Shown here: positions 12,971 to 25,333 of the stretch, piece by piece | Layout of the letters: every line of letters starts with the position of its first letter | Position numbering within the stretch: the first letter of the stretch is position 1 | NCBI GenBank assembly: GCA_023055505.1 | Contig: JALIRH010000001.1 | Coordinates: 91,976,530-92,040,529 of the forward strand | Direction of reading: 5' to 3' | Origin: Callipepla californica brunnescens | Taxonomy: Eukaryota > Chordata > Aves > Galliformes > Odontophoridae | DNA length: 64,000 nt | The notes under the pieces: generated by a model | Told to the model about the DNA's origin: nothing | Databases searched by the model: none | Seen by the model: the letters and a program-made list of their open reading frames with translations, nothing else | Program-made: the position numbers and the translations under genes

Positions 12971-15043
12971 CCCTGTATGACAAATTAATTATTTGATTGG
13001 GTAACCAAATACAAAAATACTCGTCCAAAATTTTTGTTGCTGTATATAGTACATTTTAGAGAATTGTATTGGAAGTAAAAATGATCACCACAAGGAGAGA
13101 AGTGCTCTGATTTGAATAAGCAAAGACCTTTCAAAAGAGATGATGCAGAAATAAAGAAAAAAATGTAAAAAACCTAAAATTGGATTGGCAACAGTACTAG
13201 CAAAAAATCATTCTGAAATTATACCAGAACATAATGAGTCATCCAGTCAGTGTACTGCAAAACAGGCAATTCTCATTCTGAGATGCATTAGCAGAAACAC
13301 TGCATGTGAAGCATGAGAAGAAATTCATTATTACACTTAAAAATAAAAGGCAGAAGCCTCAGAGTATTTTTTCCGCTTTGGGGACCCAATATTAAAAACA
13401 TGTAGTCAGTTTGGGTAGGGTTCAGAAGAGAAATAAAAGATACTAGAATTTTTGGAAAGCACTAACTGTAGGAAAAAGCAGTCTCCCTGATTTCATATTT
13501 CAAATGTTTAACACTGTCATTACAAAGAAATGGCCAGTTACTTCCTGTATCTAGCATGTAAGTACAGGGAAGAACAGTACAACAATTAGTTTAATCTGAA
13601 GGAAAGAAACAGCTCTATATTTAGTATTAGAAATATCATCTTAAATTTGAGAATGGTACAAGACAGCAAAAGGCTATAGAGAAAATTTTACTGCACTTTG
13701 TGATCTCTTGAAATATATTCCAGACCTCAATTTCCAAGGTATGATAGATATGGCTCATTTCTGAGTTTTTTTCTCATGAATGCAATCTTTCATACCTCAC
13801 TAACATTAATAGTAATTCTGCACTGTACGGGGAGCAGAGCACTGGAGATCCTTTAATAGAAATCTTAGTGGGAATTTTGTTTTAAAATGAATGCACAGCC
13901 CAAGCATGCAAGAGCAAGGTCATCCGTAATTACAACTCATTAAATGCTGTGGAAGCTCCTCTAGATATTTTAACATAGGTATCAGTACGCATCATTATTA
14001 GGCACTTGCCTGATAATGAACTACACCAATCATAACTTGGAAGTTTATTAATTAGAAACTCAGAGATATTTTATAGTCTGGAGATGCATTCTGTCTGTTG
14101 AGTGCACTAAAGCCTGGCTGAAGCTCGTGGTTACAGCTTCATAAAAATGGCCTGTAGTGTTATTACAATGACCACCCTTGGTTTTGTTTGTGACTACAGG
14201 TAGAAAAAAAAACACTCTACAGCATAGGAGAATGTTATCATCTGCATAGGATTTTACAGAATTCTGTGACAGGAATACTGAAACCTATAGATTGGCACCA
14301 ACTCCACAGGAAACTTCTTTTTCTTTAGAATATATCATCTTAGTGCAACGGAGATATGCTGCTGCTGTGGTATTCCTGCTATATAGAAAAGTTATTTATC
14401 CAAATTTAGTACTATGAATATCTACACTGAAAATACTGATGTAGTATCAAAAACAACTTGAAATTAAATCCTGGAGTAAAAATACCCTTGTATGCATGTT
14501 ATAGATAAAGGAAGAGAGAATAAGAAGCTAGAGACATAGTAGCAAAGTAGTTAGCATTCTTCAGATATTATGGTTCCATTTTTACTATTAGCCACACATG
14601 GAATAAAACAGGATAATTCAGAGTTTCTTCACTGTTTACCAGCTTATTAATGACACTTCCTTTTTCTTTCTGACATTTTATTTCTTGATCACCATATTAA
14701 AAATATTTTTAATTACTCTTTGATTTTATCATTTCAGTACTGAAATAGTTGCAGCTTAGTTAAAGAGTTTTGTGTTTCATATTGAAATCAAATTTAAACA
14801 TCAAGCATTAAAATAAGAGAAGTGCCTGAGACAATATAATTATACTGAAAATCTCTTTTATTTAAATTATGACAAAGCAGGATTCTGCCAACATTACTGA
14901 TGTTAACAATGATTTCAGATGCTTTTTCAGTCTGTTTTATGAATACTTTTGCCATCTAACCTCAAAAAAACCGTTAGATGGCACTGTTCACATGATAGTA
15001 TCTTTGCAGTGCTGCAACCCTGCTGGATGTTTCAAGGTTTCTA
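12971..15043. other. AT-rich non-coding DNA, nothing recognised
   Basis: No repeats other than short A-runs, and no exon-like frames with plausible splice signals, were seen. The 64-codon frame ending at 15063 runs into the start of the next CR1 element and is fortuitous. Confidence 0.65.
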
Positions 15044-15480
15044 GTGGAGGGCCACAAAGATGATTAAGGGCCCGCAGCATCTCACTACCATAGGGGGAGA
15101 GGCTGAGTAACCTGGGTCTGTTCTTCCTGTGTAAAAGACTGAGAGAGGATCTGATAAAATTTTATAAATATCTTAAGGGAGGTGGGAGGCAAATGGGTGA
15201 GGCCAGGCTGGTCACAGTGATGTGAGGACAAGTACATAGGACAAGGAGTAATGGCCTAAAACATCAATGAATGGAAGAAATTATTTACAGTAAGGGTAAT
15301 ACTTATTTACAGTAAGGGTAATGGAGCACTGAAACAGGCTACCCAGAGAGGTTTTGGAATTTCCTTCTATGGAGTTATTCAAGAACTCTCTGGACACATT
15401 TCTGTGTGCCTGTTGCAAACTACCTACTTTAGCAGGGGGTTTGAACTCAATGATCTCTTGAGGTCTTGAGGTCCTTTTTG
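15044..15480 (+). mobile_element. CR1 LINE 3' fragment
   Basis: The stretch follows the 3' part of avian CR1 in sense orientation. In order it shows the GAGGGCCACAAAGATGATTAAGG block (15048 on), a GGCTGAG...GTCTGTT segment, AAATATCTTAAGGGAGG, the GAGCACTGAAACAGGCTACCCAGAGAGGTT block (15326-15355), and the TTTAGCAGGGGGTTTGAACTCAATGATCTC segment near the 3' end. The last few tens of bases (AACCC...ATTCTGTGA) are missing or too decayed to see. An internal 22-bp duplication is present (15281-15322). No intact ORF2 remains. Confidence 0.9.
15281..15322. repeat. 22-bp tandem duplication inside CR1
   Basis: The 20-mer TTATTTACAGTAAGGGTAAT occurs at 15281-15300 and again, identically, at 15303-15322. 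CR1 consensus as I know it has one copy of this segment, so the duplication arose in this copy or its immediate source. Confidence 0.9.
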
Positions 15481-16204
15481 GGGCTAAAAGAAAGTACACA
15501 CAAAAGACACACCCTGAGAGCCATAGAGCCATTCACTGGAGGACTGCAGGTCTGCTACAGAGATGTAGCAAAGCATTACTTTAGTTCCCCTTCATCTAAG
15601 TAACCAGGGCAAGGTCAGGCAGACCATCAAGTAGTGCTTCTGTGTAGTGAGGCATAAATCACATATTTTAATTTGTTATAATGCAAATACAATAACCACC
15701 TTAGAAAATAGTGAAATTTTAGTATTTGGAACTAAATGTGATTGTGTTTTAATATTGTTAGTGAGTTATATTTTTAAGACATAATATCAGTAATCTATTT
15801 TTCTAATCTCTTTAAATTTCCCTGATTGCAATATATTTTATTCTAATATATTCATATTCTTAAGCCACTCCCCATTTTATTTAAATGCTTAAAATCTACC
15901 AGATAGAGAAGGCTTTTCTTAACTAGTGGATTGGCTTGTGTTTTTTCACTCAAACTGCAAGATGGGACCAGATCATAAACTGATACAGAACAAACTTGTA
16001 TTTTGGAAGAAAATGAGTATTTGTTGTGGTGATCAAAAGGAAATAATAAAAAATAACTGCATTTTGTAACACTGAAGAAACAAATCCTCTAGAGTCGGGA
16101 AATAAGGTAGTACATTTCAAAACATAAACTGGTAGAAAAGCTGAGCACTATATATACCAAAGATTCTGTTAAATGTGATAACAGGTCTGAATTATAAATG
16201 AAAG
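15481..16204. other. AT-rich spacer, nothing recognised
   Basis: Sequence between the CR1 fragment and the mariner remnant. I see no gene, repeat unit or regulatory motif that I can defend. Confidence 0.6.
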
Positions 16205-16758
16205 CTAGTCCAAAATTAATGCTTCCTCTTGTATTACCTCAGCTCATGACATTAGATGGAGATGTTGATGGTATGGCAGTAGAGGTTGAACCTTCCCACC
16301 AATATTCCATTACATGTTGCTGCCGTGTGACAGATGACAGCAGAGGGGCATCTGACAGAATGACATCTGACATGTCTATGCAGAAAAAATGTTTCATGAA
16401 TTCCTTCATGTGGAGAAAATGACACCCACTGACATTCACTGATACTTGCTGAATGTTTCTGGAGAACAAACAGTGGACTTGAGCACAGTGAGGCAATGAG
16501 TGATGACTTTCAGCAGTGGCAAAAGCAATGTGAAAGACAAGCTGCGTTCTGGATGGCCATGAAGATATTTACAAACATGGCATGCAAGCTCTTGTTCATT
16601 GCTGGCAAAATGCATAACTCATGGTGGTGACAATGTTGAAAAATAGTGTTTTGTAGCTGAGAATTTGCTCTACCAAACAGTGTTATTTTGTTCTTAGTGT
16701 CTGCTGCAGTTTCCATCGAAATAAATAGAAGGCATTACTTTCAGAGCAAACCTATGTA
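16205..16758 (+). mobile_element. Internally deleted mariner (Galluhop/Mariner1_GG-like)
   Basis: The two ends form an imperfect inverted repeat: CCAAAATTAATGCTTCCT near 16210 mirrors the reverse complement of AGGCATTACTTTCAGAGCA near 16730-16748, matching the terminal inverted repeats of the avian mariner. Inside, in the + direction, there is a decayed N-terminal DNA-binding part of the transposase: a helix-turn-helix-like segment around 16478-16553 ending in KSNVKDKLRSGWP. By about 16570 this gives way directly to the extreme C-terminal part (ALVH-WQ...GGD-VEK, about 16580-16645). The catalytic DDD core that should lie between is absent, and stop codons interrupt the frame, so the copy is non-autonomous and dead. 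The likely target TA lies at both edges. Confidence 0.82.
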
Positions 16759-17267
16759 GTAGAAAATTTCTAGTTGCACTGTATAAGGAATTAGGTTTTG
16801 TTTTAAAATGTATGGGTATTTCAGCTGGGTCAAAGGATTCTTTTGTCTAAATGATGTCCACATTGCTTGTCTCAGTCTTGGAACTCTTAATCTTAAATTT
16901 CTTAGAATTCCTGAATATTATGCTGAGAGAAAACAGCCTCTGTTTAGCTGACTCGTTTTGAACACCTAGACTAGGGTAAGATTAGTCATGTCTTACAAGT
17001 CTCTATTTGTATTCTTTTACTTTAAAGGTAATATAGATCATTAACGCAAATGTGGACGTTTATATTGAAACATATTTTTTACATTTTGTAAACCACACCT
17101 TTTATGTCTAAATTATAAAATTAAAAACCTAACATGTCATTCTATTTTTGTCCCTTTATGAAGAGGAAGACAACCTACTTCATTATTATAAACATTCCTC
17201 TATCAAGTCTTTGAGAAAAAGGTAGAAAGGATGGTGAAAGAAAGAAGTAAAAATGAATGTTCTCCCT

Positions 17268-17509
17268 TAGAATCACAGAATCACCAAAGGTGGAAAAGAC
17301 CTCCAAGATCATGCAGTCCAACTGTCCATCCATATTTCCCACCAAACCATGTTCCTAAGTACAACATATAAATGTTTCTTGAACACTTCCAGGGATGGTG
17401 ACTACCACCTCCCTGAGCAATGCATCACAGCACCTAACCACTCTTTCAAAGAATTTTTTCCTAGTGTCTAACCTGAATCTCCCCTGGCACAACTTGAGGC
17501 CATTCACCT
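17268..17509 (-). mobile_element. CR1 LINE 3' fragment, antisense
   Basis: It starts with the reverse-complement CR1 3' tail (AGAATCACAGAATCACCAAAGG), then AAGATCATGCAGTCCAAC, TTCTTGAACACTTCCAGGGATGGTGACT, and CCACCTCCCTGAGCAA, and ends in the CTGGCACAACTTGAGGCCATTC segment. Length is about 240 bp, a typical 5'-truncated copy lying on the minus strand. Confidence 0.92.
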
Positions 17510-18608
17510 AAACGTAAAGCAAGCAAAGACAATAGAAAGTCCAAAACATGATCAAAGCAAATGTATTCTGAAAGGGACGCATAACCTTATGACACTAATA
17601 AATTATGATTTTTTTTATTCTTCAGTAATGGAGGGGAAGGAAGGGAAGAGCTCATGGCTCTCTTTCATCACCTTTTTAGAAAATATGTGCATATAGCATT
17701 TACTGTACATATACCCTTGTTTTGTAAATCACATTTTTTACTTATAAATTGATTTTTAGTTAATCTATGATGGACTGACCTATTCAAAGAGACTTGCTAT
17801 TTTTTAAATAGGTTTTTAGTAAGAATCCATTACATTTAGTTAAATGAAAAAGGAAAGCAAATGCAATTTCTTGGTGTTCTCAGAGTTGGTCTTCTGAAAA
17901 TTATATATGCTTGATATGGAAAGTTTTGTTAATATTTTTGAGAAAATTGTGGTCTAAAGTGAATAATTGTTCTTTATTTTCTACTGTTTTTCATCAGTTT
18001 CATTATATTGTAATTTAAGTGATTTGATTTCTGAAGAGTAAACATAAAATATTGTCAGAGAAATAAAAGTCTTAAAGAAAAATATTTTTCAAGACTTGTC
18101 TCTGAGTAGAGGACTAGAACTTCTTATTTCAGAAAGATAAGGATAAAAACTAGGTTGAGAAACATTTATTCTCATCTACAGAGCAGACATCAAAACATGA
18201 TCTAGTTCACACTAGGACACTTCAGTGATCAGTGCAGAGAAAAAATATCCCCTCCAAAAGAAGAACATTTTTCTCATGTATCTGTCTTAAAATTAAACTT
18301 ATCATCTCCTGAAAATGCTTTGTTCTTCTATCTGGTAAAATGATCACCAGTGCTGATGGACTGAGACAAAGAATTTTTACTTTAAAATTTCCATGTGAGA
18401 ACAGATTGTTTATACCTTATTAATTGTGGGTCCTGTGTTATTCTAAGGCCAAGTTCACTTTCAAGATGCATTTACTTCAGGCCAGTAGCAATGTGATTTT
18501 TTTAAAAGGAGTTAGTATTTCATAACTGCTGAAAAATGTGACAAGTGTGTTTTGCAGGCACAATTATCAGTTTCCATGTGTGCACTGTTGTCTCATATGT
18601 GACTCTAA
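17510..18608. other. AT-rich spacer between CR1 copies
   Basis: No gene or recognisable repeat was seen. Frames are short and the composition is uniformly AT-rich. Confidence 0.6.
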
Positions 18609-18866
18609 TCACAGGATTACAGAATTGTAGGAGTTGGAAGGGACCTCAAGAAATCATCAAGTCCAACACCCTGTGAAAGCAGAGTCACTTCAGCATCCAA
18701 GTGGGTCTTGAATATCTCCAGATAATGAGACTACATGACTTCTCTAGCAGCCAATTCCAATGCTCTGACATTCTGACAGTAAAGAGGTTCTTACTTGAGT
18801 TACTACAGATTTTCCTGTATGTACCTGTTGCCCCTTGTTTTATTGTTGCTTGCCACTGAAACAAAT
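18609..18866 (-). mobile_element. CR1 LINE 3' fragment, antisense
   Basis: Begins with TCACAGGATTACAGAATTGTAGGAG and GTTGGAAGGGACCTCAAGA, followed by CATCAAGTCCAACACC, AAGTGGGTCTTGAATATCTCCAG, GCAGCCAATTCCAATGCTCTGAC and the CCTGTTGCCCCTTGTTTTATTG block. All are reverse-complement CR1 3'-UTR landmarks in the right order. The copy is 5' truncated at about 260 bp. The antisense 61-codon frame on it is not a gene. Confidence 0.92.
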
Positions 18867-20564
18867 GCACTCACTTCCACTTCGTTTTCTATACAAAGTT
18901 CTGACTGGTCACAAAGGTGAATTGTGTTAGTAAATTCTAAAGCAGGATTTTAAAAGCAAAGGAACATCATTAGTGAGTTTAGGTAGAATATATTACCATT
19001 TTTTAAATTCTCATTTTTATTCATACTGCTTCTTCTGAATTACATTATTGTTAGTATCAATCTCTTTGCATTACAATTAAGAACACAAAATCTGCATATT
19101 AGTACTCAGATTTTCATTTCACTGAAATTTATTTTAAAATAAACTCCCTTTGCCTTCCTGCATTCTTTTTTTCCAGTGGAACATAAATATTTTTTTTATT
19201 TTTTTATTTTTTTTTTTAGAAATGCAGCATAAGAAGTAAAGCTCTTCAGGATTTCCAGCAAATCAATAGGAATTTTCAACTCTCTGTTTGAATAACTGTC
19301 ATGTAATAATCCATACTATTACATTTTGCCAGTTTTGACTTTACTAGTTTGCTGTAGGGCTGTCCTTTCTAAAATATCAGGTTAGAGTTGAAGTAGTGGG
19401 TTGTCATTCATGAGCGTTACAGAGCTAACAGAAAATTTAACTCTGTTTATGAGAAATAAACCTAAGTTCGAGCACTGCTAACACAAGTATATCTATAGTT
19501 TGTTAATCTAAATAAAAGGCTTTTCTAAATTTTCTGCATGCTTAGGATTTTTAGATGCATCGTTTCATATATAGTGTTGCATAAATTTCCTGAAATTAAT
19601 GAATCTGGTTATTACTTTACTAATTTGGGGGTAATTTTGATCATTCTACCTCTTCCTTATTGTCATATATTAAATATTATATCTTCCTTAATTTTTGTCA
19701 TAAATCATCAATAAAAATAAAATGAAAGAAAAGAAAATAACATTTTGATAGTGAAAAATACAGCTGTATAAAAAAGGAAAATCAGTTTATTAATTTCACT
19801 AAAAAAGTGTTGCCCCAAACCTCTTGGTTCTGAAAAGCAGAAAATTATTTGACCTTGATATAGTGTTTTTTGTTTCTAGGAAGGCAGGTAGGGCCAGTCT
19901 CACTAACATGAGAACAAAAGAGTCATGGAACAAATGATAGTATATAAAGAGCAAAATATATTTTCTTTCTTCAGTGCAGGAGAGACTTGATTCTCCTGCA
20001 CTTTCAATTTCTAAAGCTGATACTGAAGCAAAGTGTTTCACCTCCCCAGAACTGGTCTAATCACAAGAAACCCTGAATGTATTCAATAAGATACCCTAAG
20101 TGAGGATGCTCAGCATCGGGAGACGACACACCCACAATTTCATTGATTTAAATTACATTCCTTTGGTTTCAGTTAAACCCAGTAACAGTAAACTTGCAGC
20201 AGTGGTAACTGTAGATATGTGCTTGTCACTATTCATTCAGATATGTGATGTAGTACAGCCCACAGTTTGCAATCTTACTCTGGAGATAATTAGACAAAAT
20301 CTAAGGAGAGGATGGACAGAAGATTTTTATAACAAAGATAGATGCTACAACTAACTTCTAAGGAAATGAGATAGTGAAGACAATTTACTAATATTTTTAT
20401 TAAGAAGGTGAAAACTAGCAGTTTACAGATAAGGAAAGAGACAAGCTGCATCACTTATGAACTTATGATCCATGAGTATGTAGACACCCACTTCAGATAA
20501 TTTAAATTGTTTAAGTACCATTGGAATATTTCTATAAGTGGAATTAATGGTAGATTACCACAGG

Positions 20565-20600
20565 GAAAAAAAAAAAAAAGAAAAAAAAAGAGAATTAAAA
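20565..20600. repeat. A-rich low-complexity tract
   Basis: Runs of 14 and 9 A separated by G, then AG-rich sequence. No associated retrotransposon was found. Confidence 0.8.
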
Positions 20601-21957
20601 ATTATCTTTCAAAGGGTAATCACAGATTTAAGTAAAGATTCAAACTGCCCCTATTTGAACTGTCTTTGCCACTTTTTCTTTCTTTAATGTCAAATGCATT
20701 CCCAGTCCATATGTCCTCCAGTCTTGAAGAATTGCTCCAAAATAGTACTATCTAACATGCACGGAAGGCACATGGTCTGTCTTGCAAATCAGCCTAACTT
20801 GCTTCTCTGCATAACCTGCTTTCCATTAAGGTAAATTATAAGACTCCTGTCAATCTTGATGGTATTTGCATATGACCTCTATAGAATTCTATATCATGGC
20901 ATTTATCTGTTCCTGTGAATCTGACAGTGTTCCAGCATCTCTGTGCACTAAAATAACACACTGAGTCAGAGAACCCAAGCATCCTTAAGAAAAACAGTAG
21001 TCCCTGCATAAATAAAGAAAAGAAGTGAAATCAAATGCACTTTCCACGTTCTAATACCACTTCCTTCATTAGGTGCAAGTAATTAGGACAAGTAATTGAT
21101 ACCAAATTTAAGATGTGATTGTGCTTCATCCTGAAAAGAAAGGACATACTATTTAGCAGCTATTTTGTTGTGCTTCTCAGGAAGGATCTCAGGTTATCTG
21201 AAAAAAATCATATGGAGTAGATACCATTTTGTTCATAAATTTCAAAAGAGTTGAAATAAAAAATTGTCCTACTGAAGTAATTGGTGAAAAAAGTTTTCAT
21301 TCTCCTTACACCCAACATGACTATTGTCACTTGAGGACTTTTAAGTAACAGAACAATTCATGCTTCTCTTTTAGCATCAGCTAGATCTCTTTTAGTCCCA
21401 GCAGGAAATAAAACAAGTTATCCAGGGCTAAAATAGGTTGAGGAAGAAAGTTCATCAGAGCAGGTGAAGGTGATGATCTTTGGTGAGGTTCATCTATATT
21501 TTCTCAGATATCCTTCTCCAGATGATTTCTGTCTTTTGTGATTTATTATATGCTTTTTTTTTTTTTTTCTTTTCAGTAGTTTCCTGGATAACTTCTGACA
21601 TTCCATCAATGGGAAATTTTTCTGTTGGAAGAAAATGATTGACATACCACAGGATGTTTTAGCTCAGCTGGATTAATTCTAATACTGTAAGTACTTAATT
21701 TGTCTGCCTATGTTTTGACTAGTTGTTAAAGTAAGAGAAGTAGGTTAAAGGTTATTGATCCAATTTTTAGTCGAAAACTCTCTAAAACGGTGGCTGTATT
21801 TGTTTTCAATTTGGCTTTTTCTGACACAACATACTCCTTTTATAACCCCCAAGAGAGATTTTAGATTCTGTAGCAACACAAATAATTCATTAGATACTCA
21901 GTAGCATGGACAACAGAAAGCTTATGTGATCACACAAGCACTGACTGCTTCTTTTCA

Positions 21958-21989
21958 TTTTTTTTCTTTTTTCTTTTTTCTTTTTTTTC
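21958..21989. repeat. T-rich (TTTTTTC)n tract
   Basis: Irregular repeats of about 6-8 T followed by C. It is translated into Phe-rich nonsense by a spurious frame. Confidence 0.8.
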
Positions 21990-22550
21990 CTGAAGAGTTT
22001 AAAAGATTCTGTACGAAGCTGTATTTATGTGTGTGTATCTCTGGACACAGAGTGTGCAAATTCCTAATAGGAAATAGGCCAGCATTTACTTTGCTTGCTA
22101 TGATAAAAGACTCTTCATGCTATCAGCACATTCTGGAGCTCTTTAACTGAGTTATTCTTTTTCTTTTTGGTAGTACGATAGTCTAATTAAGTCCAATACT
22201 GAAATAGAGAGTTCATGTATCTGTAACACTTTAAATTCCGTGTCTATATGTAAGGAAGTAGTAATTATTATCTAATAGCTTATTGCTGGACTTTTCAGCA
22301 CTGCATTGTTTTTTGAATTTCTCTAATGTATTTGTGGGGTGTCTATGCAGCATGAAAGAAATTGTGTCAAACAAATGAACAGAGTCATAGATATTTGACC
22401 TTATAGTTATCACAGAGAATGAGAGATTTGTTTTAGTCAAATACCTGAAAGCCATCACAGAGATTTTAACATCTTAATACTTTCTATATTATTTTACATT
22501 TAAAAAAACACCAAACAAACATGTAAAGATGCTGATTTTAGAATGCATCA

Positions 22551-23114
22551 TGATTTTGCCTGGGATAATTTTCTTTCTGGTGGCTTGCATAATGCTGTGT
22601 TTTGGATTTCTAATGAAAGTAGTAGTAATAACACAGTGATGTTTTAGATGTTGCAGAGCAATGCTTACACAGAATGAAGGGCTCTTTTCTGTCTTGTACT
22701 GCTCTGATGGTGTACAGACTGAGGATGAACGAGATGTTGGGAGGGAACACAGCCATGAGAACTAACCTGAATTGATCAAAAAGATGTCCCGTACCTGACA
22801 TGCTCATGCTAAGCAATGAAAGCTGGGGTAAAGAATGAGGAAAGTGAAGGCATTCAGAGTAATGGTACTTGTCTTCCCAGTAAATCGTCACATACAATAA
22901 ATAATGATTTACTGGAAATAAAGATGTGAAGAAGTAAATGAATTCCACATTTTGCTTTGTGTGTGTGGCTTTTGCTTTACCTAGAAGATTGTCTTTATCT
23001 CAACCTATGATTTCTCCCACTTTTACCTTTAGAATTATGTCTCCCATCCCACTTGTGGAGAGCAAGCAAGTGGATGTGAGGTACTGAGCTGCCTGTTGGG
23101 GTTAAAGCACAACA
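22551..23114 (+). mobile_element. Solo ERVL-type LTR (decayed)
   Basis: The whole interval follows a common avian ERVL-type LTR in order: a TG start with CTGGGATAATTTTCTTTCT; GCTGTGTTTTGGATTTC; AATAACACAGTGATGTTTTAG; GATGTTGGGAGGGAACACAGCC in U3; AAAGCTGGGGTAAAGAATG; TTGTCTTCCCAGTAA. The R/U5-like part has GGCTTTTGCTTTACCT, TGTCTTTATCTCAACC and TTCTCCCACTTTTACC, ending TGGGGTTAAAGCACAACA. The TATA-like and AATAAA/ATTAAA positions are mutated. No internal retroviral sequence or second LTR flanks it, so it is most simply a solo LTR left by recombination. I could not find a convincing target-site duplication. The 112-codon antisense frame inside it is an artefact. Confidence 0.85.
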
Positions 23115-25154
23115 AAGGGGTATCTTACTATAGCTGGGAAATATACAGTGGCGCACTGCAAGTCTAGAATCTAGCTTGTAAGTTACAGTGTGAAGACAAA
23201 AAGACAAATTTCTAAAATGAAGTGACTGTTTGTGGTTGTTCTTAGGGGAGAGAGGTAGGGTGGAAGAAGGGTTTCAGGATCTTTTTTCTCTCCTATTGGA
23301 ATAAGCACATCATCTTTCCTGTCAGGGGGTTCTACTGGATCCCCATGAAAAAGTCTTGGGCTATCAGTGATTTTTCTTTTTTAAGTTTTGAGGAGTTAAT
23401 TCATTGTCGTCTTGTGAGATAAAGTCTATATAACATATTTTGAGACAGATTCTTGGATTTACAGCTTTTAAATATTTGAGAGAATTGTAAACTTTTAAAT
23501 GATTTCAAATTTTAAATTTTATTTTTTTTTTATTTTAAATGATAAACTATTAAATGATTGTTTTCAAGGACATTTCCATGCATATTTTTTACCTTGTCCT
23601 TTAACCAAATCTTTCTACATGTTCAAGCTGGTAAATGTGAAATTTGAGTCAATTTTTCAACTTTTCAGTAGAATATAATTTCTATCAGAAGGACCCCTGT
23701 GAACTCTAAACGTTGTGTGCTGAAATCTATGTGAAAGAGAATAACAGAGTTTCAACAGAAATTAACAATTAAATCAAATCCAAGGTTTAATATTACCAGG
23801 GTTCCAGTAATACTAAGAGTTAAACAAATGATTATAAGCTTATCTGAATTATCTTCCTTTAAAATTTTGTTCTATTTTTCCCTACTCATTGTTCAGTAAA
23901 TCAAAAAGGCAGTTGAAACAAAACAACATAAACCAGGAGTAATTTCTGAAGTCAGTTGTAACTTTTGAAAAATATAGAATGCATTTTATCTTAACTTTAG
24001 TTCAAATTCAATAATAATAAGTGACAGAAGCTCAGTTAGATATTGCAGAAGGAGTAAATAAATTGTTTTGCATCTCTTAAACAGACTCTGGCAAATAACA
24101 TAATTAGCTCTCTTCAGTTTCAGAATGAATGTTCATACTGCAGAAATCATTCAGTAATGATGCTCTGCTGCTACACTGATCCATCTATCATACAAATTAG
24201 AGTCTTTCCACAACTCAAACATAACCGAATGCCTCTAGAGTGGTAAGTAACCACTCACAAGTTGGACTAGATTAAAACTCTTTCTAAATTATACTGGAAA
24301 ATGCAATTACTCTGAGTTGATTTATCAGTATGGCATCTGCTTACTTTGTGCATGCCTTCTTTGTGATTACTAATCCTTCAAGGTGTGGAGTATTTCAAGT
24401 TACAGAAAGATACCTTCAAATAGCTTGACATAGTAGTTTATATCTTTGAATCAACAATGGTTGCCAGTTCACAGTGGAATAAAAAAACCTAGTCCCAAAT
24501 GACTAGACAGTGTGCAAAAGCTAATAGTTATATCAAATACTTCCTATCTTTATGACTGACGTGTCTGTATAATCTTTGGTGTAACATCATGATCTTATGT
24601 TGAGCATTACTGATTTAAGTCTGAACAACCTTTTTCATTCCAAAGAATGAATATAACAAGTACACATGCAGTGCATAATCATGACAAGGAAAGAGATGAA
24701 ATAGCAATAAAAGCTATTACTCGAAACCATATCTAGTAAATGCTAATTTAATCTTGCCATCTGCTTAGCTGAAGTCAGGTAATTGAGCATTGTAAATGTC
24801 TTAACATAGTCAGTTTGTAGGAAAACTAGAGTGATTGTGCAGAAAAGATGTAAATGAAAGTATTCTTCACACTTGAGTTTTCCACATTCTCAAATTTGTT
24901 GACTCAGAATCTCAGTATGGAGAACAAAACATACAGGGTAGAAAATTCAGTTGTTCAATTCTTTCTGATGCTTTTGCCTATTTTTTTTTTCTTGATAGTG
25001 CTTCAGATTTCAACCATAATATTTAAAATTGTAGAAAATAGAGGTAATTTTAAGAATATTTCTGAAAATAATTCAAAAGATTGTCTTTTTTTTTTTTTTT
25101 TCTCTGAGTGACTTAAGAAGCTTTCTCAAATAGACTGAGTTGACCTCCAAAAGA
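23115..25154. other. AT-rich non-coding DNA, nothing recognised
   Basis: Between the LTR and the next CR1 I see only AT-rich sequence. A TTTTAAAT-rich patch at 23490-23555 could fold on itself. A run of 18 T at 25087-25104 precedes the CR1 fragment. Confidence 0.6.
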
Positions 25155-25333
25155 GTGGTCAGGAACTGGAATGGGCTGCCCAGGGACGTGGTGGAGTCAT
25201 TGACCCTGGAGGTATTCAAGGAATGTTTAGATATTGTGTTGACAAACATGATTTAGTGAGAACTGTTGGTGGTAGGTAGATGGTTGGACTGGATGTTCTT
25301 GTAGGTCTTTTCCAACCTTGGTGATTCTATGCT
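25155..25333 (+). mobile_element. CR1 LINE 3' terminus
   Basis: Sense-orientation CR1 end: GTGGTCAGGAACTGGAATGGGCTGCCCAGGGACGTGGTGGAGTCA, then CCTGGAGGTATTCAAGGAA, ATGGTTGGACTGGATG, and GTCTTTTCCAACCTTGGTGATTCTATG at the 3' end. It is about 180 bp, strongly 5' truncated but with the 3' terminus kept, as expected of target-primed reverse transcription. Confidence 0.93.

Larger units (their letters stand above)
18867..22550. other. AT-rich non-coding DNA with A/T runs
   Basis: No exon, RNA gene or transposon body is recognised. T-rich tracts lie at 19191-19219, 21550-21571 and 21958-21989, and an A-rich tract at 20565-20600. A segment around 20.68-21.0 kb is less AT-rich and includes an ATTTGCAT octamer-like word near 20865, but nothing shows that it functions. 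Confidence 0.6.

Noticed and set aside
16239..16716. Several short frames on both strands
   Set aside because: All lie within the deleted mariner; the real coding trace is the broken plus-strand transposase.
22610..22948. 112-codon minus-strand open frame
   Set aside because: It lies wholly inside the plus-strand ERVL-type LTR; it is antisense repeat sequence, with no protein family resemblance.
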